DNA from: Larus michahellis
Taxonomy: Eukaryota > Chordata > Aves > Charadriiformes > Laridae
Length of the DNA stretch: 64,000 nucleotides
Assembly (NCBI RefSeq): GCF_964199755.1
Contig: NC_133896.1
Span: 63,715,142-63,779,141, forward strand
Direction: 5' to 3'
A program made the translations under genes and the position numbers. Below, in pieces: positions 53,501 through 64,000 of the stretch (position 1 is the stretch's first letter; each line of letters opens with the position of its first letter). The notes beneath the pieces were generated by a model. It saw only the letters and a list, made by a program, of their open reading frames with translations, had not been told where the DNA came from and did no database searches.

Positions 53501-55073
53501 GGGAGCCAGGGGGGCCGGGCAGACTGCAACCACAACATTGCTGCCTTGGTCTGGCAGGAACACGGGCTTGCATTTGTGTGGCAAACACACAGCTCCTACA
53601 GAGCAATGAATTTGGTCTCTTTGCAATACAAGTAGCTATTTGCATTGTACTTGTAAGGAAGCACCTGAAGACATACAATCACCATGATGGCAGGAGATGT
53701 GGTTGACAGCACTGCTGTTTGAGACCCTCAGCCCATCCTTACCTGAGACACAAATGGCAGAATAACCAGCAGGCAGAGGGGTCTCAGTTCCCCGTTGCTG
53801 TAAGGACGACAGACCCACTATACTGGACTGGGTATGTCCCTTTCTTTTATGCACACCCAGGCACGTATCCTTCACGTCACCATCATGCAAAAGCTCTCCC
53901 CTGCCTTTGTACAGTGCTGATGCAGAGCTTACTGGAGATGTAGGAGAGGGTCATCCAGTTGAGCCATATAGACAACATGGCTAGAATTAGATTTCGGACC
54001 ATGAATTTGAATAAAGCCCCACTAGTACTACGTGGTGGCTGTGAACAGGACTTCTGTTCCTGATTTTGAAGGTCCCACGCAAAACTGCACACCAAGTGAT
54101 GAAACCAGTGACTTCAGTAAAATGATTACATATGTTCAATCCCACTCCCAGAGAAACGACCACAAGACAAAAACAGCAACCCAGAAGAGTTAGCTGAGGT
54201 GAGAACTGAGGACAGATTGTGCTGGACAGAAAAGGAGACTAAATCATTCGCTGTCCTTGTCAATCGTAGAGCATTGCCAAGTAGCAGACAAAAATCTCTC
54301 TGTTGTTTCACCCATATTCTCTGGCTAAGAAGAGAACTGAGATGGTCAAGCATGTGACTTCCCTAAAATTACAAGCGAATAATATGTCTCTAAAGCATGG
54401 TCATGTATCTGAGGCTTCTTCTGCTGACAGGCCTGACGCTGATGTTCGAGTTAGGATGATAAAAAAATTGCTCCTCAAAAATGGGTCAGACATGAGTAAA
54501 TGGGATGAGGCACCCACCTGTCTTCACAAACAAAAAAAATCTAGGTGACACACATCTGGTCAAGTATTAGAGTTGCAGAGCAGCTTTTCAAATGACTCTT
54601 TTTTACACAAACCATCTAGCAGTCACAAGAAAACAAAACACATATTCCAGCCTCCTCTGAGCAGTCTTCTGAAAAAGGTAGCAGTTGTTTTACTTGGCCT
54701 AAAAAATGACTACAGTATATAATCTAGAGGATGTTCAAGATCAACCCTTTATCCTCTCATTTTCCATTGCACATACTCTAATACCGACTTTTATTGAGTT
54801 GACATACAAAAAACTAGGAGAGCTAAAAGGGTACATGCAGCAGCATGGCAGGTGTGATCTACCTTGAGGGTGATCAGACAGCCACAGCCAAAAACTAGGA
54901 CATACGTGCTTGCTAGGAGGGATTTCAGAACGGACACTGCATCCTAAGTAAAGCCAAGTAATGAGACAAGTACGCAATCTGTCGTTGTCGTCTGCAATGT
55001 TTCTTTCTTCCAAGGGCAGTTCTCTTTGAAAAGCCCCATCTCAAATCACAGCCCAAATCCTCAGATAATGTCA
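47540..55073. other. Intergenic DNA without recognised genes
   Basis: No gene is supported. About 48.06-50.0 kb is T-rich on this strand with several reverse-strand frames and may hide a decayed LINE. Around 48.56-48.66 kb there is a dense patch of SOX/POU-like sites. A (CTCC)n tract occurs near 51895-51915. About 52.6-53.36 kb is GC-richer with overlapping frames and no recognisable domain. Confidence 0.5.
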
Positions 55074-55119
55074 CACAATCTCAGAATGGTGGAGGTGGGA
55101 CAGGACCTCAGGAGCTCAT
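55074..55119 (-). mobile_element. Older CR1, minus strand, left piece (split by insertion)
   Basis: ACAATCTCAGAATGGTGGAG and GGACAGGACCTCAGGAGCTCAT correspond to the beginning of a reverse-oriented CR1 3' end (CATAGAATGGTTGAGG...GGACCTCTGGAGATCAT). The sequence stops abruptly at TCAT and resumes at 55300 with CTAGCCCAGCC. Confidence 0.8.
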
Positions 55120-55295
55120 TGGAACAGGCTGCCCAGGGAAGTAGTTGAGTCACCATCCCTGGATGTATTTAAAAGACACGTAGATGCAGTACTGAGGGAC
55201 ATGGTTTAGTGGTAGCTTGGCAGTGTTAGGTTTACCGTTGGACTTGATGATCTTAAAGATCTTTTCCAATCAAAATGATCCTAAGATTCTATGAT
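55120..55295 (+). mobile_element. Younger CR1 3' end inserted into the older CR1
   Basis: The sequence starts TGGAACAGGCTGCCCAGGGA, the codons for WNxLPRE in CR1 ORF2. It continues through TTTAAAAGACACGTAGATG, TGGTTTAGTGGTAGCTTGGC, TTGGACTTGATGATCTTAAAG and ends in ATTCTATGATT. TCAT occurs on both sides (55116-55119 and 55296-55299), a possible short target duplication or microhomology. Confidence 0.9.
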
Positions 55296-55299
55296 TCAT

Positions 55300-55335
55300 C
55301 TAGCCCAGCCACCCTGCTCAGAGCAGGGTCAAGTC
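55300..55335 (-). mobile_element. Older CR1, minus strand, right piece
   Basis: CTAGCCCAGCCACCCTGCTC and AGAGCAGGGTCAAG continue the reverse CR1 consensus (CATCTAGTCCAACCCCCCTGCTCAAAGCAGGGTCA) exactly where the left piece stopped. Confidence 0.8.
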
Positions 55336-57149
55336 CCTCTGCTAGGGATTTTGAAAGACAACTAGTATTTGAGCTAAAATTTCTAATTTATACTAAATGT
55401 GTTTTCATGCATATGAAGTCAGGAAAATTTCCACTCAGCCATCTTAGAGATATTCAGGTCTTTCATACATTTAAGAATTTTTCTGACTGCTCCAAACATG
55501 TATTGGCATACTAAAGAGGATTTATTTTAAAAATTCAAGCTTGTTTTGGAAGCATCATTAATAAACACAACTGTACTCAGTAGACGTGGTTGCGAAATAG
55601 GAAGTTACAGCTGCTTATAAATTATTTGTGGCACCTCATGAGAATTATGAATTGGAAAAGTATTTATCAGCACACAATCTTTTCATAAGCTAAGGAAAAC
55701 AGGATGAAAGTACTAGTATCTGTTGCTATCATTACTGTTAGCAGTTGGCCACACCACCTGAATCCTCACAAAAAGTAGGACACCACCAAAAAAAAAGTAG
55801 GACATTTAATCACTCCGCACCACCTGGAACATTCATCAGCGCATCAAGTGCATGTACTCAGCACATTGAGATGCATTGGACAGATGAACGTGGAATATCT
55901 AAGTGGGAAGTGATGGCTACTGGATGAGGGTGTGCCTGAAATATTCATCAGGAGCTGATAATTTAATGTTTTTCTTAGAAAAACAAATCCCAAATCTTCT
56001 ACTTTACAAAATGAAGGGAAAAGAAAACCCAAAACTTAGTAGGGAAACTAATCCATAGGGTTTAATCTGCTTTCCTTGTCACTAACAGCAGAGTGTCTTC
56101 TGACTGTCTACTGTGTCAACGTGATTCTTGTGGAACAGACTTTTGCATACCCAGAGCCCCAAATTTGTCTTCAAGCAGCCCCCTTATATTATTACTCACA
56201 TCCCATCCGGACACCATCAAGCAGAATGATTTGGGGAAGCTTTTTACACAAAAGCCATTTTATTGACTTGGACATTCTTGTAGATGTTCAGACTTTGCTG
56301 AAAACGGCATTTTGCAAAAGGGAAAAAGCCATTCTGAAAAAAAAAAAATTCTGCCCAGTGTTACGTTCATTATCCTGACCTGCTGGTCCCTGCCAGGCTG
56401 CATCCATGTTGTCCTGAGTACGCAAGCCCAGGTCCCTGTCAAGAGGGGGACAAAAGCAACAGTGCTTCCTCACACCGCTTACTTAGCCAATGGCCCATTT
56501 TGAAGGGACCGCCATCTGTCTTCCTTTCCCACAGGACAGGGCCTCTTTGAATATTAGCCACACACACCTCCACTCGGCCATTTTGTGAAATGTCTGAGGC
56601 TGTTCACCATCTTTCAGGCATCACAGGAAGCCAGGGCTAGAGTTTATGCTAGAAGGGGCCGCCACTGCTGGATGGTCCCAAAGCTTCTCCCATCATGAGG
56701 GCAGGTCTTGCCACTTGGTCGTGTCTCTGCCTTTCCCTGGAAGGACGTTCGCGTTGTTTGTGGCTCTGCGCTGTCCTTGCGAGGATGGTCTGTCTTCCAT
56801 GCACGGCTGGAGACATTTCTCTTGGTCCACGTGGTCATCCCGTTCCAGCTGCTTCCTAGGCAACTGTTCTTCTAGATGAACCTTCAGAAATATTTCCCGG
56901 TTGTTTTTTTTTGGGGGGGAGCGCCTTGGATATTTCTACGAGTGGGGAAAAAACACCTATGCACATTTGTCCCCGGCCACGCAGAACACCTCCTGCTCCC
57001 CTCTGCTTCTTGTGGTGGCCGGGGCTTGCTGACAAGAGCCCACGGCTACTGGTCGCCTGGCGGTCTTGGGGACGGCGATGCAGTGAGGCCTCGAGGGCTG
57101 GGACACGGGTGGGTGTGAAAACACCCAATATTTAATTGAGATAGGGTGG
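55336..57149. other. Intergenic DNA upstream of AGK
   Basis: AT-rich to about 56.6 kb, then increasingly GC-rich toward the AGK island. No exon was recognised. It may include distal promoter elements of AGK. Confidence 0.55.
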
Positions 57150-57347
57150 CCTGACCGCTCCTTGGGGCACAGAAGGCCCGAGGCCGGGGCACAGTAACAT
57201 GGACGGGGGATGAGGTCTCCTCAGGGGAGGCAGGTTGGTCACAACCGGCACGGCGGGGGCCGTGAGAAGGCCCCTCCCGCCATCGCTCCGAGCCGGGGGC
57301 CGGAGCCCGGCGGGCCCCGGCGGCCTGTCCCGCTCCGCGGAGCCGGG

Positions 57348-57452
57348 ATGCGCCGGTGCCCGGAACGCCAGTGTCGGGGGAGCCGTTTCCAGCCGGGACG
57401 GATCCGGCGGCGGCAGCGGCGGCGCTTCTGGGTTCCCGCCGGCCCATCCTGA
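57348..57452 (+). CDS. Candidate upstream ORF in the AGK leader (34 codons)
   Basis: ATG at 57348 opens a 34-codon frame ending TGA at 57450-57452, 35 bases before the AGK ATG and in a different frame. The peptide is arginine-rich (about 11 Arg; begins [14 protein letters not shown]). Its translation requires a transcription start upstream of 57348, which cannot be seen. The start context (GGG before ATG, C after) is moderate. Confidence 0.3.
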   Translation: MRRCPERQCRGSRFQPGRIRRRQRRRFWVPAGPS

Positions 57453-57487
57453 GGGAGGGGGTGGCGGCCGGTTGGCCCCGGGGCGGC

Positions 57488-57597
57488 ATGGCCAGGGTGG
57501 TGAAGGTCCTGACGACCCTGAGGAATCACTGGAAGAAAACGACGTTCGGGGTCTGCCTGCTGAGCTGGGGCGGGCACTGGCTCTATGGGAAGCACTG
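57488..57597 (+). CDS. AGK: AGK first coding exon (N-terminus of acylglycerol kinase)
   Basis: ATG at 57488 in a strong Kozak context (GGC before, G after) starts [20 protein letters not shown], followed by [16 protein letters not shown]. The remainder LRNHWKKTT...GGHWLYGKH matches the N-terminus of vertebrate AGK as I remember it; the first eight residues are variable. The exon gives 36 codons plus two bases (TG) and ends at a GTAACT donor, so the split codon should become Cys or Trp with the next exon. AGK is a mitochondrial multi-substrate lipid kinase (diacylglycerol and monoacylglycerol to phosphatidic and lysophosphatidic acid) and a structural subunit of the TIM22 inner-membrane carrier translocase. 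The hydrophobic part of this exon (about residues 18-33) corresponds to the N-terminal membrane anchor. The kinase domain is encoded by later exons outside the window. Confidence 0.93.
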
Positions 57598-57603
57598 GTA
57601 ACT
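57598..57603 (+). promoter_or_regulatory. AGK: Splice donor after AGK first coding exon
   Basis: GTAACT directly after CACTG. If the intron is retained, the frame reads TGG TAA and stops at once after 37 codons, which supports this as the true boundary. Confidence 0.88.
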
Positions 57604-58140
57604 GCCGGCTGGGGGATGGCGGGGGCGTGCGGCGGGAGAGCAGGGACGCCGGCCCGGCCCTGTGCCCGGGGGCTTTCACAAGCCATCGGCCTCATCGCCC
57701 GGCGAAGCTGTGGCCACCGTGTTCGCCTCGGGTGCCCAGGGCCCTCTGCCTTAAGGCCGGCTCCTCTCCCCACTGGTAAAATGGAGGGGCTGCCCTGTGA
57801 GGGGCTGCGGCGGCTCGGGGCGCGGCCCTCCCTCCCCTTCCAGCAGCCATGAGCTCTGGAAGACCCGGTGCCTTTTTGCACCGTTCCGCCTTGGCCTTGT
57901 CGTGAGTCTGGGGCTGGTTCAGGCGGTAGTTTGAAGCAAAAGTGTTGACAGAGTGGGTTGAATCGTTCTGGGGCTGGCTGGAGAGGAGAAAGATTGCTCT
58001 CTTCTAACTTAAAAAAAATGCCAGGTGCGTGCCCTTGGCTTCCGTGCTGTTAACCAATATTATCAGGATGAATGAAACTAGAGGCCCTGCACCTGCCTGC
58101 GTCCACTCAGGTGCTGCGTGTCTCCCATCCCGATGGCACA

Positions 58141-58432
58141 AGTAGCGAGGTGGGGGTCGGTCTCTTCTCCTGAGTAACAGGACAAGAGGAAGTGGCTTCA
58201 AGTTACACCAGGGGAAGTTAGACTGGATATTTGGAAAAATTTTTTCACTGAAAGGGTTATCAAGCATTGGAACAGGCTGCCCAGGAAAGTGGTGGAATCG
58301 CCATCTCTGGAGGTATTTAAAAGACGGGTAGACATAGTGCTGAGGGACGTGGTTTAGTGGTGGTTTTGGCAGTGTTGGGTTGATGGTTGGACTCAATCTT
58401 AAAGGTCCCTTCCAACCTGGATAATTCTACAG
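58141..58432 (+). mobile_element. CR1 LINE 3' fragment in AGK intron 1
   Basis: Begins AGTAGCGAGGTGGGGGTCGG and TCTCTTCTCC, then has a small deletion in the AGTAACA block. It continues through AAGAGGAAGTGGCTTCAAGT, TTTTTTCACTGAAAGGGTTA, TGGAACAGGCTGCCCAGGAA, TTTAAAAGACGGGTAGACAT, TTGATGGTTGGACTCAATCT and the CCTTCCAACCTGGATAATTC end. It is 5'-truncated, has a disrupted reading frame, and lies in sense orientation to AGK. Confidence 0.93.
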
Positions 58433-61400
58433 TGCCACTGGTACCTGGCTGACAGGAAGCCATTTTCATGCCCAGAAGGCAGCCATCACAGCATGGTGGT
58501 TGTGTGGCTGTGGGTGGGTTTTCCCACCTCCTTTTTTTCTTTCTAACGGTGCCATACACCTCATGAAAGATGCCAGATCTTCTGTTGTGCCTTTCTTGAG
58601 GCGTGGCACTGGTGGCAGTCATGCACTGTCCCTCTCTGGTGCACCTGCCTTGCTGTTGTCGCCCACCTAGCTGGAAGGAGCCCCTCAACTGCTGCAGCAG
58701 CCGTGTTGCTAACATAAGCTGAACCTAGCAGGGTCTCATTTCCAGTTTTTGTCTGTGGAGCAAACGTTCCTGATGGTAAGCAAAATCCTCCTTCACAACT
58801 GTTAAATAGCTAGGCTTATATTGTAATCCCTGTCCTTTAAGATTATGGCTAATACATTTGACTAAAATGCAAGTATGGCCAAATTATTTTTAAAAATTGT
58901 TAGTTTTGGTGCTGCTGTTTATTCTGTTACTGTCTTAATGTCCTTTTAATTCTTGCAGTGTTTTTTCTGCTTATATGAAAATGTTGCCAAAGCCTCGGTG
59001 GAAAACTTAGGAAAATAAATCTGTTTATGTTGTTTGTTATACTTTCCTTCTTTGTTTCCTTTTGCCTAGGGACTTTTGCATTAAATCAGTCTTTGTTTTG
59101 AATGATACATCTGCTTTAGTTGCTTACTTCTTACCTGAAGCACTATGGTTCAGTTGGCTGCAGGGCAAGCAGCAAAAAAACCCTCGCTCCTTACTTTTTT
59201 CCCTGTAATTGCTGATTGTAAGGCAGGCTCTGATAAGAGAGAGAATAAGTGTGTGAAAGTGGTGGTAACAAGGTCATGGTTTTACGCATATGCTTACATG
59301 GACTAACAGACAGAAAAGAAGTACATAGTATACTGCTGTGTTGTAAACGTAAGAATTTGTGCTAAATAGGTTGGGTTTTTTCAATACCTTCGTGTAGTGT
59401 CAGTAGATCCTTGAGCCTGCATTCCACTTTTCCCTCTGACTACTTGAATTTTGAATTCAGATAAAACAGTGAAATGTAAATGAGTAATTATTTGAAGTTC
59501 TGTCATTCTAGTTACCTCTTAGCCAAAAGACTAAGCTTAATGTGCAAAAGGAGGAGGAAAAAATTGCTTGTTGGCATTCATACGAGGGGCTGGCTGGTGG
59601 GGCAGAGCAGTCTTTGACCTTCCCAGGTACCCCGCTTACGTGAGCGGCCTCTTTGCTGGCCTTCTGTTGCCACAGATACTAATGACAGCGGAGTGCATGT
59701 CAGGCCTGGGTGCTACAGAGAGATATTGAAGTGTACAGCATTAAGAAAAAGACTGTATCTGCTCCTTGTGCATATGGAGAGTGGGCACTCGAGGAGGCCT
59801 GGAGCAGTGTCAGACGCAACCAGTCTCCCCTTCATGTCTGCCGTTTCTGGGAATTCACGTGCCTGTGCACTGTTGGTTTCAGCTCTATTGATTTCCTGTG
59901 CAATAACTGTGAAAACACGTTATGATCACAGAGAATGTGAAGCGCACCGTGGGTGATATGGTGGTCAATAAGGAGGGAAATATGAAAGGTGAACAAACAA
60001 AAAGAGAACTTTTGGTATCTAAATTTCAGTGCTCGGAGGTTATTTGCACCAAGTGTAGGTATGATGCTTTAACCCAGAAGATGTAGTGGGGGGGGGGGAA
60101 ATGTTTACACATCCCATTCTTAAATATCCCCTTTTTTCTAGAAGGGAAAATACAGCATTTCTTTACCAGATATTGGAAATGCAAGGTAGGAAATCCTGTG
60201 ATGACAAACAGCTCTGTGTGACTTTGATGTAGACTTATAGCACAGCTGTAAGTACTGCTTTCAGAGATTTAAATTCCGTTTGGGAAAAGTGGCAACCATT
60301 TAGCTGTTTCTTGATATCTGTGGAGGATTTTTTCAGGCAGGGAATAGAAAAATGAGGAATGATGGAAGAGGCTGACGGCAAGAATGTAAGAAGTCAAAGG
60401 TGGTCTCGGCAGCCCTACTGTGCTACTCTGCGCGCAGTGAAGGCCTTACCTTGTGGCTGCTGGACAGCAGGGAAGAGGCCAGGATCCCTCTCTGCAGCTT
60501 CTGTTTTGCCTCCAAATGTGGCAATGGCTGTTGGTGCGGGTTTTCTTGTACGTTTTCTCTCCCCACTTTCTTTGTTTATGTACCAGTTGTGTTGGGGAGC
60601 ATGAGGAGGTGCCTTTTGCCCCATGCACAAACTGCTGTAGGCAACACTTCAAGAGGTTAATGAGAGAATCACGGCTATGTTGGCTGTGAGGCTTGCTGTT
60701 ATCGACATCAGGGGCTAAATTACTATGCATGAAGCATACTTGACTAGACTTGTATTTGCCCTTTTAGAACGGATTAAAGGTTTAGTGAAGTCTTGTGCTT
60801 CTGTTTCTGGCATCACTGGAGTTTCTGACGAAGGGGCTTGCTTTAGCACACCATCAGTTCAGATTAGCCTCCGACTTATTGGAATTAGCTGTCTGAGATG
60901 TTGCTTGTTTATTTGCAGCTGAAGGAGGTTTTTTTTTTTCCACCATCCTGCATCCCTGTTCTTGGCTGTTCTGTCCTCCTGGATTTTCTAAGATATTTCT
61001 CTTGAAAGGAGAAGATCATTTGCTTTTTTGACTTCTCAAGGTTCATTCTTCTTTTGGATGCAGAGACTATGATGCCTGCATTAAGTGGAGCTATTGTAAG
61101 TAACAATCTGTCCTGCAAATAAATGGCAACTCCTCTATAGTTGGAACCTACATGCCCACAGGGACAGAAGATCCGTGGAGTAGTTCCTTAAGACTTTGGA
61201 GGATGCTACATGGACAAATATGGACAAGAAGAATGTTATCTTTTCCAGACCTGCCCCTGTGCTTCTTCCCTGCCTGGAAATGAACCTGGGTGTCCCACTC
61301 CTGTGCCCTGCAACTGTGCTGTGGGGTCTGATGTGGACACCCTTGTGCTCTACAGGCTGTAGAGGAACGAGGGGCACTGGAGTGTAATGGTTCATCGCCG

Positions 61401-64000
61401 AGTTAGTCTAAGGGTTATGGATGACGATAACTGTAAAGGTCAAGAAGCTTCCTAGCCCAGTCTTGTATGATACTTTCTCATGCAGCATTTAGTTTGGGGA
61501 TCGGTGTGTCAGCCGTTCATCTTGAGAGGTGTTTGTTCAAATACTGACTGATTTAACAGTAAGGCGTTTTTGAATGAACGAAGAGTAAAGAGGGAAACCT
61601 TGTGCCGATTTGTTCTCCCCCATTTGTGATTCAGCTGTACTAAGTATGTAATATAGCAGAAGGTGCCTCTTCAAAAGAGATATCGATCAGGAGGTGGCAA
61701 AGGTTTTTCGTGTGTAAAGTGATAGACGTTATGTCCGGTTGAACTACTGTTAACTAAAATCATATTGCTATTCTTACAAAGCCTTAGTGAGTCTTAAAAT
61801 GTCTTTTTTTCTCATAAAAGATTATGTTTTAAAAATACATTGTCTTTCCTATTTAGGATGGTAAATACTCTTGTAGTGTTGGAGAAGTAAGAAGATAACT
61901 CAGTGTTGTCACACTCGAGATTGTCTCCCTTTAATTTCTCAGGATTGCATGAATTTATGTGTTAGCATCATTTTAATCTAGAGCATATCCTACTACAGGT
62001 ACGAAGAACACTGAATTTAGTGCAGTAGATAAAAGCTTAGAGGGTATGCAGATTGTCGGGTACGTGCTCATACACAGTAACGTACTTCTGTTTAACATAT
62101 ACACGTAAGGTTGATTGCAGATAAAGTAAAGATACCATATGATTGTTTTAAAATTTCCACCAAGTTTGGAAGCCCCTCTCACCTTTGTGTCCTGGGTCAC
62201 CTTTCCTGAATTGAGCTGCTGCTGTTCTTTTTATGTCCAGGTGGTGCAGTGAGTCACCAGCTCTGTCAAATCAGCAAAAATTTAATCTCTGGCATGATGG
62301 ACATCGGCTTAAATGATTGTCAGATTTAGCCAGACTGTTACAATGGTGTCACTGGGTAAGTGATCATCACTTTGTCAGCACGGGGACTCTCGATATTGTA
62401 CTGAGGCAGTAGACTCCTCGGATACTCAGTTTTACTCTGTATATGTTAAAGTATTGACTTTCTCCGTAGAAAATGCTGGCAAGGCATCTGGGCCTTTGAC
62501 TGCTTGCCAGTAATCCGAGTGTTATTGTTATCTATAATTTGAATGTTAGTGTCTGCATGTTTGCAGACTGATAACTCACTTTATCACCTTTCTGTGTATA
62601 CTTTCTGAGTGGCTGACTTTATTTTATCAAACTTTGTCAAAAAAATGGAGTCTTGGTTAAAGCTGATGAAAACTAAGATTTGTCTTTCATGCCGTTCCAA
62701 AGCCAAGTTGGAAGTAAATGCTAATATCCAGGAAAGAAAATGCTGTGCTCTTGCTGTATTGGAAGCAGTCAAAAAGCTCTCTGCTAAGATAAAATCTCTT
62801 CTAAGGAGTTAGTTCTGTTATAGCTCTTGAGGAGTCATCCTGTATGCATAGCTTTGGTCAAGTTTCTCTTCACAAAACTGTGTTTTGATGCAGACACTGA
62901 ACTGGAGAGTTTTTAGGCCTCTTCTTGTTTGAATGTACTTAATAGTCTTAGACGTAATCCTGATAACTCTTTTTGAAATAGGATCTCACACCTTTCATCA
63001 TGGGAACTGTCCTTAGAGCCCTGTCCTCTGCTGGCACTTGGGCACAGGATGCAATCTCAGCTGGAGGAGTGTAGGTACTAAATAGCATGGATCTGTGTGC
63101 TTATATGTAAGAGTGTTAATTCCCTATTCTAGCAGAAAATGCTGAGGACAGGAACAGTGGCCACCAGCCCTGCGCTGGGGATGTTGCAGGCAAATCAAAA
63201 CAGCCTGTGTTTGAGCAGGTCGCACGGGTGTTGTGCTCTCACAGCCCACTGTGTTCTGGGAACTTTGACGCGGCTGGTGCCCGGTGAGCTCTGGGCAGTT
63301 GCTTTCTGCGTTGGCTCCTTGCTTTGCCGTAAGCCTGCTCTGTTCTCCGAAGAGTCTGCGCTGTGGTGGCTGACGGCCTTGCAGGATTGACTGATACCGT
63401 TGTCAAAGCAGTCAAAAGTTCTGTCCATGGGTTCAGCTTAGGACATCCTCTTTCTTCTGTACCCCACTGCCACTGCTTGTTCCTCTCTGTCTCCCAGTTT
63501 TTTACTGCTTAAGCAAGTTGGCCCAGTTGTAAGCTGTGTGATGCTTAATTTTCACAGCGGGAAGGCAGCCCCGGGTTGGCCAGCAGATGCGGTAATGCTC
63601 ATCTGTCTTGCTTTAAGGCTGGAATTGTGTCTGTAAGCCCTTAGGGGAAACGTAAAGTAAAAATTGATTTTTAGTTTGCTGTGGACATGGTGCAAGTCAG
63701 AAGAAATCTCTGTGTGTTTTTTAAGGCAGTGCAGCAATTTCCCTCAGCTTCCACCTGCTCATGTTTGAGTGTTGTTGAAAAGGCTTTGTTACTACATAAT
63801 ATTAGTCAATAAAGCATAAAAAAATCTAGAAAATTGTATGTTTATTATTAAAGTCTCCTCTGGGAGCTGGTACGCAACCATATTTTGATAATCTAATATG
63901 TACTGAGACAGAAGACTTTAAGAAATTACCTTTTTGCGATTTTTTACATTTTTCTAGCTATATTTATTAATTGGTATGACCCACAGAGAACTTCCAGACC

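Larger units (their letters stand above)
57150..57870. promoter_or_regulatory. AGK: CpG island / AGK promoter region
   Basis: Dense CpG and very high GC over about 700 bases, sharply different from both flanks, surrounding the first coding exon of AGK. No TATA box is evident, as is usual for island promoters of housekeeping genes. GC boxes (GGGCGG-like) occur just before the ATG (57480-57486). The transcription start is not visible but should lie between about 57150 and 57480. Confidence 0.8.
57598..64000 (+). other. AGK: AGK intron 1 (5' part)
   Basis: No further AGK exon was recognised: the next one should encode a DNLLRRAACQEAQ-like sequence and was not found. The interval contains one CR1 fragment (58141-58432), G and T homopolymers (about 60088-60098 and 60930-60940) and otherwise ordinary AT-rich intron DNA. 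Confidence 0.75.

Noticed and set aside
57356..57601. Longer AGK-frame ORF apparently starting at 57356
   Set aside because: The base triplet there is GTG, not ATG. The first ATG in frame is 57488, and the family similarity begins after it.
57132..57881. 249-codon open frame on the minus strand and a 205-codon sense frame across the AGK CpG island
   Set aside because: Stop codons are rare in very GC-rich DNA. The product is low-complexity Pro/Arg/Ser/Ala without any domain, and the true coding frame here is the AGK exon.
62584..62812. Possible second AGK exon or small lysine-rich gene
   Set aside because: The sequence does not match the expected second AGK exon and the frame starts with GTG. 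No AGK exon 2 was found anywhere in 57598-64000.

Overview
This is vertebrate nuclear DNA, almost certainly from a bird. The coding exons are small and spliced, with canonical GT/AG borders, and the background is AT-rich intron and intergenic DNA. The recognisable mobile DNA is dominated by CR1 LINEs. The younger CR1 copies end in the short ATTCTATG-type tails seen in avian genomes. Exact species cannot be read from the window. Most open reading frames here are chance frames; only three coding exons can be supported.

Layout. (1) 1-25098: the 3' part of TMEM178B on the + strand. It comprises the end of intron 2 (1-6291), exon 3 (6292-6429), an 18.4 kb intron 3 (6430-24847) and the terminal coding exon 4 (24848-25098). 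The two exons join in frame (phase 1) and encode the last three membrane segments of a four-pass membrane protein. (2) 25099 to about 26100: the TMEM178B 3'UTR, with a long TA/TG microsatellite just after the stop and a good AATAAA at 26075. (3) About 26.1-57.1 kb: roughly 31 kb of intergenic DNA with no gene I can support. It holds CR1 copies, relics of MIR/CORE-type SINEs, ancient palindromic repeats, an 18-bp minisatellite and a near-perfect 25-bp hairpin. (4) About 57.15-57.87 kb: a CpG island containing the first coding exon of AGK (acylglycerol kinase, + strand, 57488-57597). (5) 57598-64000: the start of AGK intron 1. The next AGK coding exon was not found and must lie beyond the window.

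The order TMEM178B then AGK on one strand agrees with the order I recall for the human 7q34 region, so this is a conserved syntenic block. The genes are neighbours, not a functional unit. TMEM178B is an uncharacterised claudin-like multipass membrane protein; AGK is a mitochondrial lipid kinase and TIM22 component.

I found no evidence of a new multi-gene system. The structures most worth a second look are a 25-bp palindromic hairpin at 47487-47539, a 100-bp inverted repeat at 16575/17201 in TMEM178B intron 3, a CpG-rich block of unknown origin at about 18.55-19.2 kb, a diverged direct repeat ending 33 bp before TMEM178B exon 3, a CR1 inserted inside another CR1 at 55.1-55.3 kb, and an arginine-rich upstream ORF in the AGK CpG island.
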